The notes: a model not told the origin generated them from the sequence alone. Positions 1 to 7,357 are shown, counted from the stretch's first letter. The stretch: DNA of 10,733 bases from an uncultured Veillonella sp. (GCA_900550455.1 URSE01000036.1:1-10733), one strand, 5' to 3'. Made by a program: numbers and translations.

Positions 1-58
1 GTATCCTTAGTATAAACTACTAGCAACGTTAACGTAAATAGCAATAGATATACAAGAC
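1..58. other. Short region downstream of the D-lactate dehydrogenase-like gene
   Basis: This edge sequence follows the stop codon of the first gene, which reads leftward. No convincing terminator hairpin is visible. It contains the perfect 10-bp palindrome ACGTTAACGT at 26-35, which has no loop and no T-tract and so is not terminator-like. The transcript may run on beyond the window, into another gene or to a terminator not seen here. Confidence 0.4.
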
Positions 59-2884
59 TTATTTCTTAGCCTTAGAACAACGATCTAATAGGAATGCAAC
101 GCCAACGAATGGGATGCCACCGCTTTCACCAAGACCGATTTCACAAGTGGAGGAAGAGGATACGCCGAGGGTAGCGCCGTATTCTTCTACTTCTAGACGA
201 AGGTCTTTAGTTGCACACTTATTAAGTTCAGGTGTGAAGAAGCCCTTTTGACCAGCAAAGCCGTCACAAGCGAAGGACTTGATATTGAATACATCATCAG
301 CACAGAGACGAGCTAATTTTTCGATGTATTGAGATTTGCCTGCTGACTTAATCTTACATTGTTTATGTACAAGAACACGTTCATTGCACTTAGTGATGTT
401 AAGTTCAGGTACTACATACTCGTAAAGGAATTCAGAAATATCCTTAATGTCGATGCCATCAATATGCTTGAAAGCATGACTGAAGCATGCAGAGTGGTCG
501 ATAACAACAGGAATTTGACCATTGTTAGACGCCTTATGGAGGGCATCAGACAAGTCTTTTACAGCCCGTTCGTGTACATCATCATAGTTTTCAAAGGACA
601 TGCCGCAGCAGAGATTTTCAATGTGTTCAGGATAGATGATATCGATACCTGCCTTAGCACAGAGGCTTTCAAATACTTGTTGCAAGCTCCGCTTGTCATC
701 GTACCCTTGGTTAGGACGGAAGGCCCGGTTAGCACAAGTGGAGAAGTATACGACCTTCTTGGTATTACCAGGAGCTGTCTTATTGGTCAACTTGTAGTGA
801 TTAGCCTTAGGTGTAGTCGTTGGGAGGTATGGTGTCTTGCCGGTCAAGTTATGCGCTTCCCCAGCAATCTTAGCAAGAGCCTTCCGCGTAACGATAGCAC
901 CGGCTACACCGCCCAAGGTAACGCCCAAACGCGCACCAGCCAAGGTCTTATCAAAGTTGTCATAAAGGGCTTTTGCCAAACCTGGTGCAGGTGGATCGAT
1001 ACGGCGCATGGACAAGGCGATTTGTGCAGTATCAATTGACAACGGGCAGAGACCCTTACACATAGAACAAGCTGCGCAGGTGTCCACGCCAAAGTATTGG
1101 TAACCTTGACGGAGTTCTTCTGCCAATTCGTGATTGCCTTCTTCTTCAAGCCGTTTGGTTTCACGGAGGACTGCAATCCGTTGACGAGGGGTTAAGGTGA
1201 GGTTACGAGATGGACAAGCCTTTTCACAGAAACCACATTCCATACAGATTGTGAGTTTTTCATCGATTGGGGATTGAGCCTTAAGATTCTTACGGTAAAT
1301 GTCAGGATCATCGGTAATCATAACATCTGGATTCAAGAAGCCTTGAGGGTCAAAGAGAACCTTAATGCGACGGTTGATAGCATAAGCTTTTTTACCCCAT
1401 TCTACTTCGATAAATGGTGCTACCATGCGGCCTGTACCATGTTCTGCCTTACAGGATCCACCATAACCAGAAACGCGTTCAGACATTTCTTTTACAAGGT
1501 CACCAAAGTTTTTGGAATCCTTAGGGTCAGAGAAGTCTGGTGTAATGTTGAAGTGAACATTACCAGAAAGGGCATGACCAAAGATGATACCGCCATCCAC
1601 GAAGTCATACTTATGGAAGAGTTCGGTAATCATAGCGATACCCTTAGTGAAATCTTCGATTGGGAAGCATACGTCTTCGGTGATAACGGTCGTACCCAAG
1701 CGGCGTTGACCCGCAGCGATTGGGAGGAGACCCTTACGGATAGCCCACCAAGAGTTATATTCATCTGGATCTTGGGAGTACAAGGTTGGGCGAGTTGTAC
1801 TAATGCCATCTAGGTGAGCCTTAATTTCTTCCAAGTTTTTATCCACTTGGTCCTTGGAATAGGATTCAGTTTGGAAGAGGATAGCAGAAGTCCCTTCTGG
1901 AATATCTCGGACAAAGTCAGGAACCGCTTCCAATTGTTGTACGGATTTAAGGGATTGGTAGTCCATCATTTCCGCAGCGATAACCTTTTCACGACCCATG
2001 CCTGCGAGAGCAACAACCGCTTCGGAAGCATCATTCAAGGTTGGGAAGAAGGCCAAGCCACAACCCTTGTTAGGTACATCTTCTACGGTGTTGTAAACGA
2101 TGGAGGATACGAAACCGATGGTCCCTTCAGAACCGATGAAGATGTGATTCAAGATATCCACAATTTCATCGAAGTCAACTAAGGAGTTGAGGCCATAACC
2201 AGTGGTATTTTTGATTTTGTATTTCCGTTTAATCATGTCAACCAATTCTTGGTCTTCCATGATATCTGCACGGATTTTATTAAGTCCTTCTACGATATCA
2301 GGGCGGGCTTGTAAGAAAGCTTCCACAGACTTACGGTTACCTGTGTCGAGGACGGTGCCATCCACCAAGATAACCCGCAAGGATTGAATCGTTTGGTAGG
2401 AGTTTTGGGCAATACCACAGCACATACCGGAGGAGTTGTTGTTGAGGATACCACCAACGAGAGCTGTTGTAATGGTAGCAGGATCTGGACCCAATTTACG
2501 ATTAAATGGTTTCAAAGCATCATTAGCATCAGACCCGATAACGCCACAATCTACGCGAACGGCTTCGCCATTGCCAAGAACTTCAATGCGTTTAAAACCA
2601 TCATTAGCAACAATCAGCACATCCTTACAAGAGGATTGACCGGACAAGGAGGAACCAGCAGCCCGGAAGCTAACAGGTGTGCCACATTCATTCGCCAGGC
2701 GAATCAGCTTAATCACTTCTTCTTCACTATTAGCCTTAACGACTACTTCTGGCACATAGTGGTAGCAGGATGCATCAACACCGTAGGCATAACGGCGCAA
2801 ATAGTCCGTATAGACGCGGTCTTTAACAATATGCTTAGCTTCCTGAGCAAAACGTTGGTAATCTTTTTGTAGTTCAGTACTCAC
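59..2884 (-). CDS. FAD-binding and [4Fe-4S] D-lactate dehydrogenase-like protein (Dld-II/GlcD-GlpC fusion type)
   Basis: Probably oxidises D-lactate (or a related 2-hydroxyacid) to the keto acid and passes electrons through Fe-S clusters to the respiratory chain at the membrane. Seen in the 941 residues: an FAD-binding PCMH domain at about 45-260 (AAGSSLSGQS at 75-84, LGPDPAT at 131-137, GSEGTIG at 251-257); an FAD-oxidase C-terminal domain at about 260-540 with FGHALSGNVHFN at 435-446 and EHGTGR at 481-486; two ferredoxin motifs, C547xxC550xxC553xxxC557P and C603xxC606xxC609xxxC613P; and a cysteine-rich CCG region at about 710-930 with CCG at 759-761 and a CDG variant at 873-875. Length and order match the one-chain Dld-II family (about 930-1000 residues). 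The start is GTG, set by AGGAGG seven bases upstream. D-2-hydroxyglutarate or glycolate are alternative substrates; family placement is firm, substrate is inferred. Confidence 0.88.
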   Translation of the reverse strand: MSTELQKDYQRFAQEAKHIVKDRVYTDYLRRYAYGVDASCYHYVPEVVVKANSEEEVIKLIRLANECGTPVSFRAAGSSLSGQSSCKDVLIVANDGFKRIEVLGNGEAVRVDCGVIGSDANDALKPFNRKLGPDPATITTALVGGILNNNSSGMCCGIAQNSYQTIQSLRVILVDGTVLDTGNRKSVEAFLQARPDIVEGLNKIRADIMEDQELVDMIKRKYKIKNTTGYGLNSLVDFDEIVDILNHIFIGSEGTIGFVSSIVYNTVEDVPNKGCGLAFFPTLNDASEAVVALAGMGREKVIAAEMMDYQSLKSVQQLEAVPDFVRDIPEGTSAILFQTESYSKDQVDKNLEEIKAHLDGISTTRPTLYSQDPDEYNSWWAIRKGLLPIAAGQRRLGTTVITEDVCFPIEDFTKGIAMITELFHKYDFVDGGIIFGHALSGNVHFNITPDFSDPKDSKNFGDLVKEMSERVSGYGGSCKAEHGTGRMVAPFIEVEWGKKAYAINRRIKVLFDPQGFLNPDVMITDDPDIYRKNLKAQSPIDEKLTICMECGFCEKACPSRNLTLTPRQRIAVLRETKRLEEEGNHELAEELRQGYQYFGVDTCAACSMCKGLCPLSIDTAQIALSMRRIDPPAPGLAKALYDNFDKTLAGARLGVTLGGVAGAIVTRKALAKIAGEAHNLTGKTPYLPTTTPKANHYKLTNKTAPGNTKKVVYFSTCANRAFRPNQGYDDKRSLQQVFESLCAKAGIDIIYPEHIENLCCGMSFENYDDVHERAVKDLSDALHKASNNGQIPVVIDHSACFSHAFKHIDGIDIKDISEFLYEYVVPELNITKCNERVLVHKQCKIKSAGKSQYIEKLARLCADDVFNIKSFACDGFAGQKGFFTPELNKCATKDLRLEVEEYGATLGVSSSSTCEIGLGESGGIPFVGVAFLLDRCSKAKK

Positions 2885-2915
2885 TTGAGAACCTCCTAAT
2901 TAAAATAATAGCTCA

Positions 2916-2949
2916 ATTATATTTAGTATACCCCTATTCTCTTAGGAAA
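2916..2949 (-). promoter_or_regulatory. Candidate promoter of the D-lactate dehydrogenase-like gene
   Basis: A perfect TATAAT (minus strand, 2916-2921) lies about 30 bases upstream of the GTG start, between the ric terminator and the gene. The sequence 17 bases upstream is not a good -35 box. TATACT at 2926-2931 is an alternative -10. TTTCCTAA (2942-2949, minus strand) lies just upstream and recurs elsewhere in the window. Confidence 0.4.
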
Positions 2950-2952
2950 TAA

Positions 2953-2994
2953 AATAAACCACCTTGATAAATTTTCATACCAAGGCGGTTTATT
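2953..2994 (-). terminator. Rho-independent terminator of ric
   Basis: Arms at 2953-2966 and 2981-2994 pair over 14 bp. The single non-matching position is a G-U pair only when read on the minus strand. The loop is 14 bases and a T-rich stretch follows on the minus strand. It sits between the ric stop codon and the next minus-strand gene, so ric is probably a separate transcript. Confidence 0.75.
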
Positions 2995-3056
2995 ATTCCT
3001 ATGTGTTTTTTTGATCCCTTTTCCTCTGAAAGCAAGATTTAAATCTGTTGCACTAC

Positions 3057-3716
3057 TTATTTCATATCGAAGAGAACAGAATTTTCTAAGAAGATGTGTT
3101 CATGGAGACCTTCTTCCAAGGCCTTCATAGTCTTGAATACATACTGGTAGGTAGCGCAACCATCAGCTGGTGCTGTGTAGTGGTTAGTTAAGGCCTCTAA
3201 GTCTTCCAAAATTTTCCCTGCCCCTTCGTGTTCCCGGCGGAGCTCGTCGAAATCTACAGGCTTACCAGCAATAAAGTCAGGGAAATCCATGTGTTCTTCG
3301 TGGCGGAAGTGAGGAACTAGAGCTGATTTCAATTGTAAGAAGGTTTGATAAATTTTAGTTAACTCTTCCCCATGATGGGCATAGTGAACATTGAGGAGCT
3401 TTTCCAAACCTTGGTCGATATCATCAATCATAACCAATTGTTCCCGATGGTAGTTATGAACGATATAGTCAATCAATTGATCCTTAGAATAATTAAGAAC
3501 CTCAGCGCGGGTGGATTTTTGGGCCACTTTAACCTGATTGAGCATATCTATGTATTGATCTACATCCTTGCCCTTTTCTGCAATGGCTTCAGCTAAGGAA
3601 TGGCTACCACCACAGCAAAAATCAATGCCGTCCTTGGCAAGAACGTCCATTACTTCTGGATTTACCTTAACCGCATCAGCGACGGTCATAGATTTATTAA
3701 TAACTTGTGCACTCAT
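3057..3716 (-). CDS. ric: Iron-sulfur cluster repair di-iron protein (Ric/ScdA/YtfE family)
   Basis: Cytoplasmic di-iron protein that helps restore Fe-S clusters damaged by nitric oxide or oxidants. The 219 residues match the usual family length of about 220. An N-terminal ScdA_N (DUF542) domain at about 5-60 carries the family FCCGG motif at 33-37. A hemerythrin-like four-helix domain follows at about 80-215. Its candidate iron ligands are His87 or His90, His136, Glu140, His163, His207 and Glu211; the HxxxE spacing of His136/Glu140 and His207/Glu211 is that of YtfE. The ATG start has a very strong GGAGGAGGTG ribosome binding site. The gene stands alone between a structured 277-base upstream region and its own terminator. 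It is next to a dehydrogenase with several Fe-S clusters, a likely client by inference only. Family assignment is secure. Confidence 0.94.
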   Translation of the reverse strand: MSAQVINKSMTVADAVKVNPEVMDVLAKDGIDFCCGGSHSLAEAIAEKGKDVDQYIDMLNQVKVAQKSTRAEVLNYSKDQLIDYIVHNYHREQLVMIDDIDQGLEKLLNVHYAHHGEELTKIYQTFLQLKSALVPHFRHEEHMDFPDFIAGKPVDFDELRREHEGAGKILEDLEALTNHYTAPADGCATYQYVFKTMKALEEGLHEHIFLENSVLFDMK

Positions 3717-3731
3717 AAGGCACCTCCTCCT

Positions 3732-3839
3732 GCTAGCCTAAGCTAGCCAATCTATACCTAATTCTAAGGCCATGAAGTTATTCCTAAGTCCTCCCTAAGG
3801 AACCTTCCTTATGGCCTATCTTTTTTCTTTATAGGTATA
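3732..3839. repeat. Nested inverted repeats upstream of ric
   Basis: Two pairs of 7-bp arms are nested: TATACCT (3753-3759) with AGGTATA (3833-3839), and AGGCCAT (3767-3773) with ATGGCCT (3811-3817). Inside them lies AAGGAA-CC-TTCCTT (3797-3810). Closer to the gene are two copies of the palindrome GCTAGC (3732-3737 and 3742-3747). The outer right arm overlaps the candidate -10 region. These could be operators or a folded leader RNA; no known regulator site was recognised. Confidence 0.4.
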
Positions 3840-3867
3840 CTATAGCGCTTATGAAAGACCTTGTCTG
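3839..3867 (-). promoter_or_regulatory. Candidate ric promoter
   Basis: On the minus strand, CAGACA (3862-3867) and TATAGT (3839-3844) are separated by 17 bases. Each differs from consensus at one or two positions. The predicted transcript would have a leader of roughly 115 bases containing the inner inverted repeats. Confidence 0.35.
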
Positions 3868-3921
3868 TTGCTCTAGCTACACTTATCTACCTATCACTAG
3901 CACCTACGATAAGCAAAAAGG

Positions 3922-3953
3922 AAAAGAGCTAAGACCTAAGCCTCAGCTCTTTT
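3922..3953 (-). terminator. Terminator of the 2-hydroxyacid dehydrogenase transcript
   Basis: Arms at 3922-3933 and 3942-3953 form a 12-bp stem with one G-U pair on the minus strand and an 8-base loop. A short T-rich tail follows on that strand. It lies about 40 bases after the stop codon of the gene at 3994-4944 and closes the presumed two-gene operon. Confidence 0.75.
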
Positions 3954-3993
3954 TCTCAACTAGCCTATCACCCTTTACTAACAAACCAGGATT

Positions 3994-4944
3994 CTAGCTA
4001 ACTACGTTAACTGGTTTGCCCGCAAAGAAGCCCTTTACATCATCGGCGATAATAGACACCAAACGTTGGCGAGTTTCTAAACCCTTCCAACCCATATGTG
4101 GAGTTAGGATAACATTAGGCATATCATAAAGAGGGTTATCTTGTGCAGGTGGTTCAGATTCTTGTACATCTAAGCCAGCCCCTGCAATAGTCCCCTCTTG
4201 AAGAGCCTTGATGAGAGCCTTTTCATCAATTAGGCCACCCCGCCCTGTATTCACGATGAAAGCAGACTTCTTCATAAGCCCCAAGCTATCTTGGTTAATC
4301 ATGTGCTTAGTACTGCCATTAAGAGGGCAGTTTAGGGATACAAAGTCGGATTCTTTCAAAAGGGTGTCTAAATCCACAAAGTGAACGCCCCCTTGATCAG
4401 GCCGAGCCGTATGAGTATGGCAAATCACCTTCATCCCCAATGCTTGGCCTACCTTGATGATCTCTTTACCAGTATGGCCGTAACCAATTACCCCCAAAGT
4501 TTTGCCGTTTACTTCCAAATGAGGCACAGCTAGGTAATCTGTAAAGTTAGACCGGTCACCCTTAGCTAGACTACGGATTTGCGCTCCCATGGAAGAAGCC
4601 AAGTTGAGGATGAACATAATGGCTGTATGGGCTACCCGCTCTGTGGAGTAAGCAGGGATGTTGCAAACGGTAATCCCCTTAGCCCGAGCTGCATCAAGAT
4701 CGATGTTGTTATAGCCTGTGCCCGCTTCTACAATGAGTTTTACAGAAGCTGGAAATTGGTCCATTAGGGCCTTTGGCACAGGATATTCCTTGGTAACAAC
4801 CGCATCAGCCCCTTGGATACGGCTGATGAATTCTTCTGGCGTGGAATCATCATAAACCTCCACAGAACCACCTAAGCTAGTGAAATCCAATTGGTGATCA
4901 TAATTCATTTTAAATGCATTTACAACGACAACCTTATAAGACAT
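3994..4944 (-). CDS. D-2-hydroxyacid dehydrogenase (glycerate dehydrogenase/hydroxypyruvate reductase-like)
   Basis: Cytoplasmic NAD(P)-dependent enzyme that interconverts a D-2-hydroxyacid and its 2-keto acid. The 316 residues match the family. A split substrate-binding domain covers about 1-100 and 290-316, and a central Rossmann domain about 100-288. The nucleotide-binding motif is GVIGYGHTG (151-159). The catalytic set is present: Arg235 in NTGRGG, Glu264 in the ESEPP stretch, and His283 in TPHMGW. The Trp shortly after the catalytic His is common in glycerate dehydrogenase/hydroxypyruvate reductases and favours that substrate over lactate or phosphoglycerate; this is an inference. No ACT domain is present, which argues against classical SerA. 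The ATG start has AGGAGGT six bases upstream. It lies 68 bases after the short-chain dehydrogenase gene with no terminator between, so the two are probably co-transcribed. Confidence 0.88.
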   Translation of the reverse strand: MSYKVVVVNAFKMNYDHQLDFTSLGGSVEVYDDSTPEEFISRIQGADAVVTKEYPVPKALMDQFPASVKLIVEAGTGYNNIDLDAARAKGITVCNIPAYSTERVAHTAIMFILNLASSMGAQIRSLAKGDRSNFTDYLAVPHLEVNGKTLGVIGYGHTGKEIIKVGQALGMKVICHTHTARPDQGGVHFVDLDTLLKESDFVSLNCPLNGSTKHMINQDSLGLMKKSAFIVNTGRGGLIDEKALIKALQEGTIAGAGLDVQESEPPAQDNPLYDMPNVILTPHMGWKGLETRQRLVSIIADDVKGFFAGKPVNVVS

Positions 4945-4950
4945 ACTCTT

Positions 4951-4979
4951 ACCTCCTATATAATCTTCTTCGTATATAG
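4951..4979 (-). promoter_or_regulatory. Ribosome binding site with adjacent AT-rich hairpin
   Basis: The ribosome binding site AGGAGGT (4951-4957, minus strand) overlaps by two bases the end of an inverted repeat, CTATATA (4956-4962) with TATATAG (4973-4979), separated by ten bases. The stem is all A-U except one pair, so it is weak; an effect on translation is possible but unproven. Confidence 0.3.
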
Positions 4980-5012
4980 TTATGGCGTACTCCCTAAAGA
5001 AGTATCCATTTC

Positions 5013-5780
5013 CTACTTATCTTGGTTCCTAGCCGTCATCCAACCAGCGGCTTGATGGTTAGCCATGATAGTCATATCGGATACCTGCATCCGTAATGGT
5101 GTATTGGCCGCAAAGACCAAGGCCGAAGCAATATCTTCAGCTAATAGGGCATCAATTCCTTGATAAACAGCTTTAGCCTTAGTCTTATCACCGTGGAAAC
5201 GCACTTCAGAGAAGGGGGTCTCTACCAAACCCGGTTGGATATTAGTTACCTTAATATCCGTAGCCATAGTATCCATACGAATCCCATCAGACAAAGCTTT
5301 CACAGCCGCTTTAGTGGAACAATAAACGGCCCCCTTTGGATAGGCATAAATACCAGCTGTAGACCCAATATTAAAGATATGACCTGCATTTTGCTTGATA
5401 AGGAAAGGCAAGGTTACTCGGCTCACGTAAATGAGACCCTTTACGTTGGTATCTACCATGGTAGCTGCATCATCTAAGGAAGATTCTTGGAAGGGATCCA
5501 AACCTTGGGCTAAGCCCGCATTATTGACCAAAATATCAATGCCCCCAAAGCTTTCTATAGCCTTAGGCACCTCCTCTTCAACAGCCACTCGATCGCAGAC
5601 ATCTAATGGGAAGGTAGAAACCTTAACGGAATATTGTCTCTCTATATCATCTTTAATAGCAGCTAGCTTATCTGTCCGCCGGGCACAAAGAAGGAGGTCA
5701 TCCCCTTCTTTTGCAAAGGCATAGGCGATGGCTTTACCAATACCAGAACTAGCACCAGTAATAAAAACCTTACGTTTCAT
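5013..5780 (-). CDS. Short-chain dehydrogenase/reductase, YdfG-like (NADP-dependent 3-hydroxyacid/L-allo-threonine type)
   Basis: Classical short-chain dehydrogenase that probably oxidises 3-hydroxyacids such as L-allo-threonine, serine or 3-hydroxypropionate with NADP, in the cytoplasm. Numbering from the ATG gives 255 residues. The cofactor motif is TGASSGIG at 8-15, NNAG is at 86-89, and the catalytic tetrad is Asn112, Ser140, Tyr153 and Lys157 (YCSTK). The stretches DTNVKGLIYVSR, GSTAG and PGLVETPFSEVRF follow the pattern of the YdfG family. The ATG at 5778-5780 is chosen because AAGGAG lies eight bases upstream. An in-frame TTG at 5784-5786 would add two residues but sits only two bases from that site. 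The next gene downstream is a 2-hydroxyacid dehydrogenase, so the pair may handle related hydroxyacids. The substrate is inferred from family resemblance only. Confidence 0.88.
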   Translation of the reverse strand: MKRKVFITGASSGIGKAIAYAFAKEGDDLLLCARRTDKLAAIKDDIERQYSVKVSTFPLDVCDRVAVEEEVPKAIESFGGIDILVNNAGLAQGLDPFQESSLDDAATMVDTNVKGLIYVSRVTLPFLIKQNAGHIFNIGSTAGIYAYPKGAVYCSTKAAVKALSDGIRMDTMATDIKVTNIQPGLVETPFSEVRFHGDKTKAKAVYQGIDALLAEDIASALVFAANTPLRMQVSDMTIMANHQAAGWMTARNQDK

Positions 5781-5812
5781 ATCCAAAACTCCTTATTGGA
5801 CTATACATTGGC

Positions 5813-5849
5813 TGTAACATGTATCATATATTATAATTGTAACACTCAA
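5813..5849 (-). promoter_or_regulatory. Candidate promoter of the short-chain dehydrogenase gene, with TGTAACA direct repeats
   Basis: Read on the minus strand, TATAAT (5830-5835) and TATGAT (5823-5828) are possible -10 boxes. TTGAGT (5844-5849) lies 15 bases before the second. Two direct copies of TGTAACA (plus strand, 5813-5819 and 5838-5844) flank this core with a 25-base period. The assignment of boxes is uncertain. Confidence 0.35.
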
Positions 5850-5855
5850 CTAGCA

Positions 5856-5871
5856 GTTTGGTAAGCCAAAC
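5856..5871. promoter_or_regulatory. Palindrome GTTTGG-TAAG-CCAAAC, possible operator
   Basis: Two perfect 6-bp arms with a 4-base spacer lie in the region between the divergent short-chain dehydrogenase and transporter genes. There is no T-tract, and the size suits a dimeric DNA-binding protein. No regulator gene is present in the window, so function is inferred. Confidence 0.4.
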
Positions 5872-5885
5872 CAAGAGTTATCACA

Positions 5886-5915
5886 AAAGCCTATGAATAA
5901 TATAAATAAGGCTTT
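5886..5915. repeat. Inverted repeat AAAGCCT/AGGCTTT ahead of the transporter promoter
   Basis: Perfect 7-bp arms at 5886-5892 and 5909-5915 are separated by 16 bases of A/T. The right arm reaches the -35 position of the transporter promoter, where an activator or repressor could act. Confidence 0.35.
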
Positions 5916-5941
5916 CCTAATAACTTTCTCTATCGTATAAT
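5913..5941 (+). promoter_or_regulatory. Candidate transporter promoter
   Basis: A consensus TATAAT at 5936-5941 lies 51 bases before the ATG. The sequence at the -35 position (TTTCCT, 5913-5918) is poor, which would fit a promoter that needs an activator. Confidence 0.45.
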
Positions 5942-5992
5942 GAATAAAACATTATTTTATTCTTTATATTTATGTAAAGGAATGGTTTTATT

Positions 5993-7357
5993 ATGTTAGG
6001 ATTTTTGAAACCTGGCGCTCCTAAACCAATGGTCCCTAAGGAGCAAATCATGTCCGTTTACCATAGTAAACGGTTCTGGGCCCTAGCTGGTGTCTTCCTA
6101 GGCTACGCAGCCTTCTATATCGTGCGTAACAACTTCGCCTTGTCCACACCATATTTACAAAGTGTTTTGGAACTGTCCAAGACCCAAATCGGCTTCTTAA
6201 CGAGCTCCATGCTCATCGCCTATGGTATCTCAAAAGGGGTTATGTCCTCTATTTCAGATAAATGTAGTCCTAAGAAGTTTATGGTCTTCGGCCTTATCAT
6301 GTGTGCCCTTATGAACTTACTCATGGGCTTCGCTGATAGCTTGACTATGTTCCTCATCCTCATCGTCTTGAATGGTTTCTTCCAAGGCTTTGGGGTTGGT
6401 CCTTCCTTTATTACCATCGCTAAGTGGTATCCTAAATCCGCCCGTGGTACTATCGGTGCTATCTGGAATATCTCCCATAACATCGGTGGTGGTATTATCG
6501 CTCCTATCGTGGCAGCCGCCTTCTTCTTCTTATCCCAAGACCATTGGCGTTTGGCCTCCTATGCGGTACCTGCCGTTATCGCCATCGTCATTGCTTTAAT
6601 CATCTACCAAATGATTAAGGAAAGTCCAGAGCTCGAAGGGCTTCCTGCAACCAGTGAAATCACAGGTGAACAAAACGATAAAAACGATACCACCGAACAA
6701 GCGAAAGCAGCCGCTAACCTATCAGCTGGTCAAATCTTCTATCGCTACGTATTCAAAAACAAAAATGCTTGGTTCGTATCCCTCGTAGATACCTTCGTAT
6801 ACCTCATTCGTTTCGGTATCCTCACATGGATTCCTATCTACCTCTTACAAGTGAAAGGTTTCTCTAAGGCTGAAATGGCCATTGCCTTCCTCTTCTTTGA
6901 ATGGGCAGCCATTCCTTCTACCCTCTTCGCTGGTTATATCTCCGATAAACTCTTCAAGGGTTACCGGATGCCACCAGCTATCATTTCCTTGATTATCATC
7001 ATCTTCTGTATCTTTGGTTACTGGCAATCCACGACATTGACCTCCGTAACCATCTTCGCAGCCATCATCGGTTGCTTGATTTACATCCCTCAATTCTTGG
7101 CTTCCGTACAAACCATGGAAATCGTACCTCCATTCGCTGTAGGTTCTGCTGTTGGCCTTCGTGGCTTCATGTCCTACATCGTAGGTGCATCCGGTGGTAC
7201 TAGCCTCTACGGTATCATCGTAGATAAAGTTGGCTGGGATGGTGGCTTCTACCTCCTCTTCGCTGGTGCTGTCCTCTGTATCATCTTCGCCTTGCTCGCT
7301 CACCGCGGTGCTAAGCAATTAAAAGCTGAAATGGAAGCAGTTAAACAAGCTAACTAA
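5993..7357 (+). CDS. Organophosphate:phosphate antiporter, MFS/OPA family (GlpT/UhpT/PgtP-like)
   Basis: Inner-membrane carrier expected to import a phosphorylated metabolite (glycerol-3-phosphate, hexose-6-phosphate or a phosphoglycerate) in exchange for inorganic phosphate. The 454 residues contain about 12 hydrophobic segments in two halves, with a polar central loop at about 208-245 rich in Glu, Asp, Asn and Lys. The OPA signature is clear: GPSF at 136-139, then Trp145, Arg151-Gly152 and WNISHN at 158-163. Residues equivalent to the GlpT phosphate-binding pair are present, Arg45 in IVRNNF and Arg273 in YLIRFG, with Lys81, His162 and Tyr270 near the other GlpT key positions. The start has AAAGGA about 11 bases upstream. 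The gene stands alone, divergent from the dehydrogenase operon and followed by a strong terminator. No sensor-regulator genes of the UhpABC or PgtABC type are nearby. Substrate cannot be told from sequence alone. Confidence 0.9.
   Translation: MLGFLKPGAPKPMVPKEQIMSVYHSKRFWALAGVFLGYAAFYIVRNNFALSTPYLQSVLELSKTQIGFLTSSMLIAYGISKGVMSSISDKCSPKKFMVFGLIMCALMNLLMGFADSLTMFLILIVLNGFFQGFGVGPSFITIAKWYPKSARGTIGAIWNISHNIGGGIIAPIVAAAFFFLSQDHWRLASYAVPAVIAIVIALIIYQMIKESPELEGLPATSEITGEQNDKNDTTEQAKAAANLSAGQIFYRYVFKNKNAWFVSLVDTFVYLIRFGILTWIPIYLLQVKGFSKAEMAIAFLFFEWAAIPSTLFAGYISDKLFKGYRMPPAIISLIIIIFCIFGYWQSTTLTSVTIFAAIIGCLIYIPQFLASVQTMEIVPPFAVGSAVGLRGFMSYIVGASGGTSLYGIIVDKVGWDGGFYLLFAGAVLCIIFALLAHRGAKQLKAEMEAVKQAN

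Noticed and set aside
26..35. Palindrome ACGTTAACGT taken as a terminator
   Set aside because: It has no loop and no T-tract; a 10-bp palindrome can occur by chance, and the window edge prevents reading further context.
359..1039. 226-codon plus-strand open frame opposite the dehydrogenase gene
   Set aside because: It lies wholly antisense to a gene with clear domains, has no ribosome binding site and shows no recognisable motif. Other long frames at 1274-1813, 1814-2182, 2384-2872, 6845-7318 and 8958-9593 were rejected for the same reason.
3717..3993. Possible riboswitch or tRNA in the 277-base gap
   Set aside because: The nested repeats do not match any riboswitch consensus I know, and there is no tRNA cloverleaf or T-loop sequence. 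The leftward half is explained by the ric leader and the rest by a terminator.
3851..3997. 48-codon plus-strand frame between ric and the hydroxyacid dehydrogenase
   Set aside because: No ribosome binding site precedes it, it runs through a terminator hairpin and ends inside the neighbouring gene, and the peptide looks random.
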